From contig JBJXDS010000199.1 of NCBI GenBank assembly GCA_046154525.1, forward strand, positions 1 to 5,030: a stretch of 5,030 bases of DNA. The letters are read 5' to 3'. A model generated the notes under the pieces. That model searched no databases. It saw nothing but the letters and a program-made list of their open reading frames with translations, and had not been told where the DNA came from. This DNA is from JABWCE01 sp046154525. GTDB lineage: Bacteria > Bacteroidota > Bacteroidia > NS11-12g > UBA9320. Position numbers and translations under genes: made by a program. Positions 1 to 5,030 of this stretch are shown in pieces (the stretch's first letter is position 1; each line of letters starts with the position of its first letter).

Positions 1-86
1 ACCTTTTCAATTAATTCTACCCCAACAAATATCATGAGGATAACGAGGTAGATAATTTGAATATTTGAGTTTATAAATTCTAACAT
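1..86 (-). CDS. pntAB: NAD(P)+ transhydrogenase, small membrane subunit (PntA part 2), 5' part only
   Basis: The first 28 codons of a gene that runs off the left edge of the window. It starts with ATG at 86-84, 12 bp after the pntAA stop. The visible peptide begins MLEFINSNIQ, followed by a hydrophobic segment (IIYLVILMIFVGVEL) and then IEK. This matches the start of the short transhydrogenase subunit that carries the first membrane helices of domain II; family members have a helix ending in G-x-E-[VL]-I-x-[RK]-V at this point. The subunit anchors the NAD-binding PntAA part to the inner membrane and forms the proton channel with PntB. The call rests on position directly after pntAA plus the short peptide. 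No Shine-Dalgarno is seen; the leader is AT-rich. PntB is expected next, outside the window. Confidence 0.82.
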   Translation of the reverse strand, partial: MLEFINSNIQIIYLVILMIFVGVELIEK

Positions 87-98
87 AGTTTTAATTAT

Positions 99-1199
99 TT
101 AACTGGTCAATATATTTCCGTCTTTAGTTATAATAGTTCCTTTGGTTATCTCTTCTCCCATATCCCATTTAAAACCTTCTGAGGTAGATAAATGGTCTAA
201 AAATGTTGCCATGTTTTTGGCATATAGTTCACTGGCAACGTTAGCCAATGTTCCGGGCAAATTGGTTGCACCAACTAATTTTACACCATGTTTTACTACA
301 ATATTATCCTTTTCCGTCAGCTCACAATTTCCTCCTTGTTCGGCAGCCATGTCTACTATTACTGCACCCAGTTTCATTTGTTTTATTTGTTCTTCGGTTA
401 TTAAAACCGGGGCTTTTCGTCCCGGAACCAAAGCGGTGGTAATTACCAGATCCGCCTGAAATAAACTTTTATTTACTGCTTCTTTTTGTTTGGCTAAATA
501 TTCTTCCGAAGCCTCTTTGGCATACCCTCCTTCGCTTTGTACTGATGCCCCTTCTACCTGTATAAATTTTGCTCCTAAACTTTCGGCTTGTTCCTTAGTT
601 TCGGGTCTCACATCCGTCGCTTCAACTACTGCACCCAATCGTTTGGCTGTGGCAATGGCTTGTAATCCCGCCACTCCAATTCCAAAAATTAACACTTTGG
701 ATGGAGTAATCGTTCCGGCGGCAGTCATCATCAATGGGAAAATTTTACCCATTTCATTAGCACCCAAAATTACAGCTTTGTATCCGGCAAGGTTGGCTTG
801 AGAGCTCAATACATCCATGCTTTGGGCTCTGGAAATGCGGGGAATGGCATCCATGCTTATTGCTGTTACTTTTTTGGCCGATAATTTTTCAATTAATTCA
901 GGATTGGATTTATGCAATAGCATACTCATCCAAATGGTTCCCTCTTTTAAATGAGAAATTTCGCTATCCGATGGGGAATTAATTCTTAAAATAACTTCGG
1001 CATTATTATAAATATCGCTGGCCGGGGAAATGGTTGCACCAATATTGGTATAGGCTTCATTGCTATACGAGCTACCTGCCCCTGCACCATCTTCTACAAC
1101 TATTTTATACCCTTTGGCAATTAGGCTTTTGGCCACATTGGGCGATAAGGCCACTCTATTTTCGTTGGATTTTGTTTCTTTTAGTACGCCAAGTTTCAC
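99..1199 (-). CDS. pntAA: NAD(P)+ transhydrogenase, NAD(H)-binding alpha subunit part 1 (PntAA)
   Basis: Domain I of the proton-translocating transhydrogenase, 366 aa. It binds NAD(H) on the cytoplasmic side and passes hydride to NADP+ on PntB, driven by proton entry. Visible hallmarks are the alanine dehydrogenase/PNT N-terminal domain (about 1-135, with KETKSNENRVALSP at 7-20), the RISRAQSMD motif (121-129), the Rossmann loop GIGVAG (173-178) with the acidic residue D196 after the second strand, the NAD-closing mobile loop EGGYAKE (223-229), TALVPGRKAPVLIT (255-268) and VDMAAEQGGNCE (282-293). Paralogous alanine dehydrogenases lack the GGYAKE loop, which supports PntAA. Length fits the split-subunit (three-gene) form, as in Rhodospirillum, in which membrane helices sit on separate genes. 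The start is GTG (1199-1197): an in-frame TAA at 1217-1215, six codons upstream, rules out a longer protein, and the family begins exactly here (MKLGVLKE). It is co-transcribed with the next gene, 12 bp away. Confidence 0.96.
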   Translation of the reverse strand: MKLGVLKETKSNENRVALSPNVAKSLIAKGYKIVVEDGAGAGSSYSNEAYTNIGATISPASDIYNNAEVILRINSPSDSEISHLKEGTIWMSMLLHKSNPELIEKLSAKKVTAISMDAIPRISRAQSMDVLSSQANLAGYKAVILGANEMGKIFPLMMTAAGTITPSKVLIFGIGVAGLQAIATAKRLGAVVEATDVRPETKEQAESLGAKFIQVEGASVQSEGGYAKEASEEYLAKQKEAVNKSLFQADLVITTALVPGRKAPVLITEEQIKQMKLGAVIVDMAAEQGGNCELTEKDNIVVKHGVKLVGATNLPGTLANVASELYAKNMATFLDHLSTSEGFKWDMGEEITKGTIITKDGNILTS

Positions 1200-1251
1200 G
1201 GTTGATTTTGGTTTTTAAAAATTTTGGCACGAACCTACACTAAAATAGATA

Positions 1252-1285
1252 CAAAGGCAACAGGATTTATATCATGCTTTTCAAA
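1252..1285 (-). promoter_or_regulatory. Possible promoter of the transhydrogenase operon
   Basis: On the minus strand a TTTG (1285-1282) is followed after 22 bp by TGCCTTTG (1259-1252), one mismatch from the Bacteroidota -7 consensus TAnnTTTG, with spacing near the upper limit of the usual range. Transcription would begin near 1245 and leave a leader of about 45 nt before the GTG start. Such degenerate motifs occur often by chance in AT-rich DNA, so this is a weak call. An alternative -7 element, TATTTTAG, lies slightly downstream but has no good -33 partner. Confidence 0.3.
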
Positions 1286-1294
1286 TACTTTCTT

Positions 1295-1338
1295 AAACGT
1301 TTACCGTTAATTAAACGTTTGCTAAACGCCGAGCGTTT
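1295..1338. repeat. Cluster of inverted repeats between the LytTR regulator and pntAA
   Basis: Two adjacent hairpins span the regulator stop codon and the gap. The first is a perfect 9-bp inverted repeat, AAACGTTTA (1295-1303) and TAAACGTTT (1312-1320), with an 8-base loop; each arm contains the palindrome AAACGTTT. The second is AAACGC (1324-1329) and GCGTTT (1333-1338) with a 3-base loop. Neither is followed by a clear T-run on either strand, so a simple intrinsic terminator is not well supported. The loop of the first hairpin carries ACCGTTAAT (1303-1311), which fits the published LytTR half-site pattern. The cluster could end the regulator mRNA, be an operator upstream of pntAA, or both. 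Confidence 0.5.
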
Positions 1339-2059
1339 CCTTCAATTTTCCATACCCCTGCCTGCTTAATGGAATTTTAACCCCATTTTTTAATAATGCC
1401 ACATGGGTTTCTTTTTCGGGGTTTTCAATTCGGGTTATTTGGTTAAGTGCTATGAGGAAGGAGCGGTGAACCCTTACAAATGCCGATTCTTCCAGAAGGG
1501 TTTCGTAGTGGCTCATGGTTTTCTTTTTTAAAAAATATCCCTCGGCGGTATAAATTTTTACATAATCATCGTAGGCTTCAAAATAAGTAATTTCGGCAAT
1601 CGGAATAATTTTAATGCCTTTGTTGGTTTTTACTACCACCCTGTTTTTTTCTTCGGGGTTTATATCCAGATTTTTCAAAATCCGTTCATCATTAGGAGCC
1701 GTTTTGTTGCCATTGTTCATCCATTTTTCAATAGCTTTATCAAACCGTTCTTTCGAAAATGGTTTTAATAAATAATCAATGGCATTGGCCTCAAACGCTT
1801 TAATGGCATACTCATCAAAGGCTGTTGTAAAAATAATTCCCGGAGGATTATCTATCAGTTCCAACATTTCAAAACCATTTATTTTAGGCATTTGTATATC
1901 CAAAAATATCAACTCAGGCTTATGCTGCATAATAGCTTTTAATCCCTCAAACCCATCACCGCATTGTTCCACTACTGTAATTGTTTTATGATTAGCCAGA
2001 TATTCCAGTATCAGATCGCGGGCCAGAGGTTCATCATCAATAATTACGGCTTTTATCAT
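1322..2059 (-). CDS. LytTR-family DNA-binding response regulator (LytR/AlgR type)
   Basis: Cytoplasmic response regulator of 245 aa, the usual length. The receiver domain (about 1-118) has the acidic pair D8/D9, phosphoacceptor D54 within IFLDIQMP (51-58), the switch threonines T78/T79 in FTTAF, and the conserved lysine K99 in LLKPF. The LytTR DNA-binding domain (about 140-243) shows EITYFEAYDDYVKIY (156-170), the signature FVRVHRSFLIALNQI (194-208) and IPLSRQGYGKLK (229-240). All key receiver residues are present, so it should be phosphorylated by its partner kinase. Its ATG overlaps the kinase stop as ATGA (2059-2056), which implies translational coupling and a cognate pair. LytTR proteins bind direct repeats upstream of targets; a matching half-site lies just past its own 3' end. 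The target genes cannot be named from sequence. Confidence 0.95.
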   Translation of the reverse strand: MIKAVIIDDEPLARDLILEYLANHKTITVVEQCGDGFEGLKAIMQHKPELIFLDIQMPKINGFEMLELIDNPPGIIFTTAFDEYAIKAFEANAIDYLLKPFSKERFDKAIEKWMNNGNKTAPNDERILKNLDINPEEKNRVVVKTNKGIKIIPIAEITYFEAYDDYVKIYTAEGYFLKKKTMSHYETLLEESAFVRVHRSFLIALNQITRIENPEKETHVALLKNGVKIPLSRQGYGKLKETLGV

Positions 2060-3096
2060 GTGGTTTGAGGAATTTTAAGGGTGGTTAAAAATAAATTTTC
2101 GCAAACATCAGTTTGCAACAAATCGTTTCGGGCATAAATAAGATATAACCTTCGGCTAACCGACCTCAATCCAAATCCCGTTCCTTTAGTATTGGATGAA
2201 GTTTGAGGGTCGAATGGGTTTTTAATTTTAATTTTTAATGTATTATTTTCCATTACCGAAATAATTTTTATTTCTACCTCTCCCACCGTATCATACAATC
2301 CAAATTTAATGGCATTTTCAACTATAGGTTGCAAAATTAATGGCGGCAAAAGCATTTCAAACGAATTTTTATCGTTTTCAAAAACCGTTTTAAGCCTATG
2401 GCCAAATCTCACTTTTTCTATATCCAGATACAATTGAAGATTTTTTAATTCGTCCTCTAATTTTACCAAGTGTTTATCATCTTTTTTTAAAGTTCCTCTT
2501 AAAAAATCGCTCAGTTGCTGCACCATCGTTCGGGCTTCATTGGGCCGGCTACCAATCAGGGCATTAATAGAATTTAAACTATTAAACAAAAAATGGGGCT
2601 GGAGTTGTTGGGTAAGGCTAGCCAATTCAGCATCCTTGGCCATAGCATTGGCATTGGCCTGACGGGTGGCATCCTCGTTTTTAAACGCCACAAATTCCCA
2701 AACCCAACTTATAAGCACCGTGCAACCAATGGTTAAAACCCCAATGGCAAACCGTATGGGCAAAGTTTGAGATAGGTCGGCAACATAGCTTATATCGTCA
2801 ACCAATACTTTTTTAAGAATAAATTGCGAAAGCCAAACCCATTTTAATGCTGCCAAAAAACACCAAATTATCAGTTTCCAGGCGGTGCTTTTTGAGGGCT
2901 GGTAATACCGGATAATATTGCCCATGGCCAGGCAAATTAAAACCAGGAGGGTGTTGCTTATTAAACTATCGTAACATGCTGTTTGCCAATCATAGCCCAG
3001 GCGGTGAACAATAACAGAATGTAGCCACATCCAAACCAGCCACCATAAGGCATAAATAAATTTCATATTGCGAAAAGCGGCTGCAAACAAACTCAT
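2056..3096 (-). CDS. LytS-like membrane sensor histidine kinase (His_kinase family)
   Basis: Sensor kinase partner of the LytTR regulator, 346 aa from the chosen ATG (3096-3094). About four membrane helices fill the N-terminal third; numbering from the TTG alternative below, they lie near 19-38, 53-70, 82-102 and 121-143. A short linker leads to the kinase core, with the phosphoacceptor motif LQPHFLFNSLNSINAL (173-188, H176), the N box LILQPIVENAIKFGL (261-275, N269) and the glycine box GTGFGLRSVSRRL (313-325). The classical DxGxG box is not evident; NPFDPQ (301-306) stands in its place. No separate extracellular sensor domain is seen, so the membrane part or a partner protein probably senses the signal. 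Start choice: the ATG lies 4 bp after the DUF4288 stop, while a TTG at 3120 would add 8 residues and overlap that gene by 20 bp. The 3' end overlaps the regulator by 4 bp. Confidence 0.93.
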   Translation of the reverse strand: MSLFAAAFRNMKFIYALWWLVWMWLHSVIVHRLGYDWQTACYDSLISNTLLVLICLAMGNIIRYYQPSKSTAWKLIIWCFLAALKWVWLSQFILKKVLVDDISYVADLSQTLPIRFAIGVLTIGCTVLISWVWEFVAFKNEDATRQANANAMAKDAELASLTQQLQPHFLFNSLNSINALIGSRPNEARTMVQQLSDFLRGTLKKDDKHLVKLEDELKNLQLYLDIEKVRFGHRLKTVFENDKNSFEMLLPPLILQPIVENAIKFGLYDTVGEVEIKIISVMENNTLKIKIKNPFDPQTSSNTKGTGFGLRSVSRRLYLIYARNDLLQTDVCENLFLTTLKIPQTT

Positions 3097-3100
3097 CTGT

Positions 3101-3445
3101 TTAGTTATATGTGGCCACAAGATTAGCAGTTAGTTCACTATTTTTTAGTTTAATAGTTTCGGGGTAGCGGTCGGCAGGATGTTTTTCTATTATTGTAGAA
3201 CACAATTCGGCACCGTGGTTCAAATTTTGAAGTAAGTGTAAATTTGTTATCCCTTTAAATTTCCAATAAACCCGGTGGTTATCAATATTTAAAAATTCAT
3301 CTTCACCCTCCAATCCAATTAATCCTGCCTTTGCCATAGCCTCCTTATAATCGTTAGCCACTATGAGTCGCAGCTGTTCTTCAAACTGATGGGTTTCACT
3401 ATTATTTATAATTTGAAACACCAATTTAGCAATATACCAGTTCAT
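3101..3445 (-). CDS. DUF4288-type small protein of unknown function
   Basis: Small soluble protein of 114 aa. The opening MNWYIAKLVFQII, the FEEQLRLIVANDYKEAMAKA stretch (21-40), FLNIDNHRVYWKF (51-63) and the end region GAELCSTIIEK (78-88) match my recollection of the DUF4288 family, in which an N-terminal strand, an EQLRL strand, a helix with the pattern EAxxKA and a WKF strand are conserved. No signal peptide, membrane segment or catalytic motif is visible, and the function of the family is not known. The start is ATG, 9 bp after the stop of the LiaF-like gene; the stop lies 4 bp before the kinase ATG, so it sits inside the operon and is very likely co-transcribed. It may be an accessory of the sensory module or a housekeeping passenger; the sequence does not decide. 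Confidence 0.8.
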   Translation of the reverse strand: MNWYIAKLVFQIINNSETHQFEEQLRLIVANDYKEAMAKAGLIGLEGEDEFLNIDNHRVYWKFKGITNLHLLQNLNHGAELCSTIIEKHPADRYPETIKLKNSELTANLVATYN

Positions 3446-3454
3446 ACTGTTTGT

Positions 3455-4273
3455 TTAATAACTTCTTATATCAATACCACCAAATATACTTGTGCCTTTT
3501 ATCACCAACACTTTTCTCTCTTCTACAGTATTACCACTATAAGGTGGCCGCTTGTCTTCTATTCCACCCAATATGGCTACCATTTCGTGGTGTTGCACTT
3601 CCCAATGGGCTGGTAATAATAATTTGGTACCGGCAAATACATTCACTATTTCCAGTTCGGCACGGCCATTAATATCGGCTTGCATCATGTTTACCTCGGC
3701 CCCGCCAAACACACATACTATTTCACCGCCTTTAAAATCCTTAGAAATTATGTTTTTTTTTACCCCTCCAAATATGGATGTAGATTCAATATAATCTTCA
3801 TGGCTTGCGTTCATATCTTTGTAATCGGTGTATTTTTCCTGGCTGTTTTTACCATACTTGTCTTTCCATTTATCGTTGCAGCGGCTATCCCAATGCCCAT
3901 CCCATTTGCGTTTGGGTTTAAAAATAAACACCAGCCCTATCAAAATTATTATACTCGGCCAAATTAAATGACCAATATTAATTTCGGGGGTTAGTTTATC
4001 AATTAGGAAAATGGCCCCAACCAAACTAACAATCCACCAGCCTCCACGGTTAAAATTATGCTTGGCCCCTAAAAAAATACCAAGTACAATTAAAAATACA
4101 GGCCAGGTAAACAGCCAGTGAGGAAATACTGTGCCCAACTCACGGGCTAAAAAAACCAGGCCTACCAATACAAGCAATCCCCCCGCCATGGCCCTACCCC
4201 TGCGTGGGTGGTGGCTTGGGTTGATAGTGGTTTCCTGAGGTGTTTTTGGTTCTTCGGTTGATTCGTTTGTCAT
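3455..4273 (-). CDS. LiaF-like membrane protein (four-TM domain plus C-terminal FGG-repeat domain)
   Basis: Protein of 272 aa. A polar, Pro/His-rich cytoplasmic N-terminus (1-27) ending in RRGR leads to a LiaF-TM/DUF5668-like membrane domain with about four helices (28-44, 53-70, 77-92, 99-118). It carries the typical WPVFLIVLGIFLG (57-69) and WPSIIILIGLVFIF (105-118) repeats. A highly charged linker (119-160, rich in Lys, Asp and Trp) follows. The C-terminal domain has five evenly spaced turns of the form F-G-G or close to it at 168, 189, 213, 235 and 264, as in the right-handed beta-solenoid LiaF C-terminal/DUF2154 fold. In Firmicutes, LiaF restrains the LiaS kinase in cell-envelope stress signalling. 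Here the gene opens an operon with a sensor kinase and regulator of other families, so a similar kinase-modulating role is plausible but inferred. Starts at ATG about 17 nt after the predicted transcription start. Confidence 0.88.
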   Translation of the reverse strand: MTNESTEEPKTPQETTINPSHHPRRGRAMAGGLLVLVGLVFLARELGTVFPHWLFTWPVFLIVLGIFLGAKHNFNRGGWWIVSLVGAIFLIDKLTPEINIGHLIWPSIIILIGLVFIFKPKRKWDGHWDSRCNDKWKDKYGKNSQEKYTDYKDMNASHEDYIESTSIFGGVKKNIISKDFKGGEIVCVFGGAEVNMMQADINGRAELEIVNVFAGTKLLLPAHWEVQHHEMVAILGGIEDKRPPYSGNTVEERKVLVIKGTSIFGGIDIRSY

Positions 4274-4295
4274 GTTGTTTTTTAATTTGATGGCA

Positions 4296-4328
4296 CAAAT
4301 CTAAAGCCCTTACACCCACCAATGCAAA
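4296..4328 (-). promoter_or_regulatory. Candidate Bacteroidota promoter of the LiaF-like/LytS/LytTR operon
   Basis: On the minus strand TTTG (4328-4325) and TAGATTTG (4303-4296) are separated by 21 bp. The second element matches TAnnTTTG, the -7 consensus of the Bacteroidota housekeeping sigma factor, exactly. Transcription would start near 4290 and give a leader of about 17 nt before the ATG at 4273, which suits the short leaders and lack of Shine-Dalgarno sites in this phylum. A perfect 11-bp palindrome (GCCTA-T-TAGGC, 4329-4339) directly abuts the -33 element and could be an operator. Confidence 0.55.
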
Positions 4329-4451
4329 GCCTATTAGGCCAACCAAATAGAAAAGTAGGTGAGTGCACGATTGGGGGCGGTAAGAGGAAATTCTCAAAAA
4401 CTTATGAAGCCCCATTAATTTTTGAGGGTGACTAAATAAAAACACCACTAC

Positions 4452-4491
4452 AAAAAATGCCGCATCCGATCCCTAGGCTGCGGCATTTTTT
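4452..4491. terminator. Bidirectional intrinsic terminator
   Basis: Perfect 13-bp inverted repeat: AAAAAATGCCGCA (4452-4464) and TGCGGCATTTTTT (4479-4491) around a 14-base loop. The GC-rich part TGCCGCA forms the stem, and the flanking A-run/T-run gives a U-tract in either reading direction. On the minus strand it ends transcription from the flavin reductase gene, whose stop lies 107 bp upstream, and so insulates the LiaF-like operon. Confidence 0.9.
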
Positions 4492-4501
4492 CCAATTTCT
4501 C

Positions 4502-4558
4502 TGTACTCAGTACTCAAAATCTCTGTACTCTGTAATCTGAACTTTGTCTTGTCCTGAA
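4502..4558. repeat. Degenerate 7-bp tandem repeat (TGTACTC-like)
   Basis: The plus strand reads in heptads: TGTACTC (4502), AGTACTC (4509), an 8-base unit AAAATCTC (4516), TGTACTC (4524), TGTAATC (4531), TGAACTT (4538), TGTCTTG (4545) and TCCTGAA (4552). The first units are near identical and the later ones decay. The same stretch also shows an exact 11-bp direct repeat, TCTCTGTACTC, at 4498 and 4520. It lies in the 3' flank of the flavin reductase gene, between its stop codon and the terminator. Function is unknown. Confidence 0.7.
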
Positions 4559-4598
4559 ATAGCTTGTCTCACCAACCGATAGTAAAAGTAACCTAAAC

Positions 4599-5030
4599 TT
4601 ACAATTTCATCCTGCCGTTTGCATCCATGCACCAAAGCAATTCTTTAATAAACGCAGCAGCCCGTTTATCAGTTTTTTCCGTATCGGTTGGTTTTCCTTT
4701 TTCATCAAAGGCTTCCTTAACCGTTGGCACAGGAAACATAGCCGGAACCACCCATGCTTTTATTTTCCAAAGCGAAAATTGCAAAGAGGTTAAGACTTGC
4801 GAACCACCAAAAATACCATCGGATACAGTGGAAATGGCAATAGGTTTATGATACCATTCATCAAATAATAAATCTATAGCATTTTTGAGGCTGGCTGGGT
4901 ACCCACCATTATATTCAGGGGTTACTATTATTATCCCATCGGATGATTTTATTTTTTTGGCAAACTCAATAGCCGATGCCATGGGTTCTTTTTGATTTTT
5001 TAACCGTTCGATAAAAATTGGGAAATTGTA
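4599..5030 (-). CDS. NADPH-dependent FMN reductase family flavoprotein, C-terminal part
   Basis: The last 143 codons of a gene whose start lies beyond the right edge; the frame is open to the edge, so the internal ATG at 4982 is not the start. Visible residues begin YNFPIFIERLK, equivalent to the family's LPxFxERL strand-loop. Then come the flavin-binding core TPEYNGGYPASLKNAID (37-53 of the visible part) and the SDGIFGGSQV loop (70-79), typical of the FMN_red family (flavodoxin-like fold, azoreductase/quinone reductase relatives). These small cytoplasmic enzymes bind FMN and use NAD(P)H to reduce flavins, quinones, azo compounds or chromate; the actual substrate is not readable. Family members are about 180-190 aa, so roughly 40 N-terminal residues with the phosphate-binding GSxR loop are missing. 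It ends before the terminator at 4491-4452 and is a separate transcription unit from the operon that follows. Confidence 0.92.
   Translation of the reverse strand, partial: YNFPIFIERLKNQKEPMASAIEFAKKIKSSDGIIIVTPEYNGGYPASLKNAIDLLFDEWYHKPIAISTVSDGIFGGSQVLTSLQFSLWKIKAWVVPAMFPVPTVKEAFDEKGKPTDTEKTDKRAAAFIKELLWCMDANGRMKL

Larger units (their letters stand above)
4274..4598. other. Intergenic region between flavin reductase and LiaF-like operon
   Basis: A 325-bp stretch without a gene I can support. From right to left it holds degenerate heptamer repeats (about 4502-4558), a bidirectional hairpin terminator (4452-4491), a widely spaced 8-bp inverted repeat (CTCAAAAA at 4393-4400 and TTTTTGAG at 4419-4426), a short palindrome (4329-4339) and the candidate operon promoter (4296-4328). 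An open frame at 4448-4194 on the minus strand crosses the promoter and the LiaF-like start and was not accepted as a gene. Confidence 0.6.

Noticed and set aside
142..1243. Plus-strand open frames opposite pntAA (142-459, 248-442, 490-801, 1034-1243)
   Set aside because: They lie antisense to a well-supported gene and their peptides resemble no family; they are reading-frame shadows.
1295..1320. 9-bp hairpin as an intrinsic terminator of the regulator gene
   Set aside because: No T-run follows the stem on the minus strand and the stem is AT-rich; listed as an inverted repeat instead.
3110..3119. 10-bp palindrome TGTGGCCACA
   Set aside because: It lies within the 3' end of the DUF4288 coding region; a single short palindrome inside coding sequence is expected by chance.
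3097..3120. TTG start for the kinase at 3120
   Set aside because: It would overlap the preceding gene by 20 bp and add only eight residues; the ATG at 3096 fits the tight operon spacing better. It remains possible.
3389..3967. Plus-strand open frames opposite the LiaF-like gene
   Set aside because: They are antisense to a gene with clear domain motifs, with compositions typical of complementary-frame translation.
4194..4448. Minus-strand open frame of 84 codons with a hydrophobic stretch (HLLFYLVGLIGFALVGV) ahead of the LiaF-like gene
   Set aside because: It overlaps the LiaF-like gene by 80 bp in another frame, crosses the candidate promoter, ends in low-complexity Pro/Gln residues and resembles no family I know. 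A small membrane protein cannot be fully excluded; conservation of the frame in relatives would decide.
1..5030. CRISPR array, tRNA/rRNA genes, insertion sequences or prophage remains
   Set aside because: I saw no regularly spaced repeats with unique spacers, no RNA gene signatures, no transposase or integrase motifs and no target-site duplications.

Overview
The window looks like a chromosomal segment of a member of the Bacteroidota. Supporting signs are the moderately AT-rich DNA, the absence of clear Shine-Dalgarno sequences before starts, a candidate promoter of the Bacteroidota type (TTTG then TAnnTTTG), and a LytS/LytTR two-component pair next to a LiaF-like membrane protein. The genus cannot be fixed from the sequence alone. 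Every gene I can support lies on the minus strand, so the window reads from right to left.

Reading 5'->3' on the minus strand: (1) at 5030-4599 is the C-terminal three quarters of an NADPH-dependent FMN reductase-type flavoprotein, cut by the window edge. It is followed by a short stretch of degenerate 7-bp repeats and a strong bidirectional hairpin terminator (4452-4491). (2) An intergenic region carries a candidate promoter (4296-4328). (3) A tightly packed four-gene operon follows (4273-1322): a LiaF-like four-TM protein with a C-terminal repeat domain, a small DUF4288-type protein, a LytS-like sensor histidine kinase, and a LytTR response regulator. The junctions are 9 bp, 4 bp and an ATGA overlap. 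(4) A 122-bp gap (1200-1321) holds inverted repeats and one LytTR-like motif. (5) Last is the proton-translocating NAD(P)+ transhydrogenase operon, with pntAA (GTG start) and the first 28 codons of the small membrane subunit (pntA part 2), which runs off the left edge.

The operon in the middle is the most interesting part. It has the logic of the Firmicutes LiaFSR envelope-stress system (membrane LiaF, kinase, regulator in one transcript), but its kinase and regulator come from the LytS/LytTR families and a DUF4288 protein is inserted. A plausible reading is an envelope-sensing module in which the LiaF-like protein modulates the kinase. This is inference from gene order and domain content. 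The transhydrogenase downstream is metabolic (NADPH supply driven by the proton gradient). A link to the regulator is possible only through the LytTR-like motif in the gap between them.
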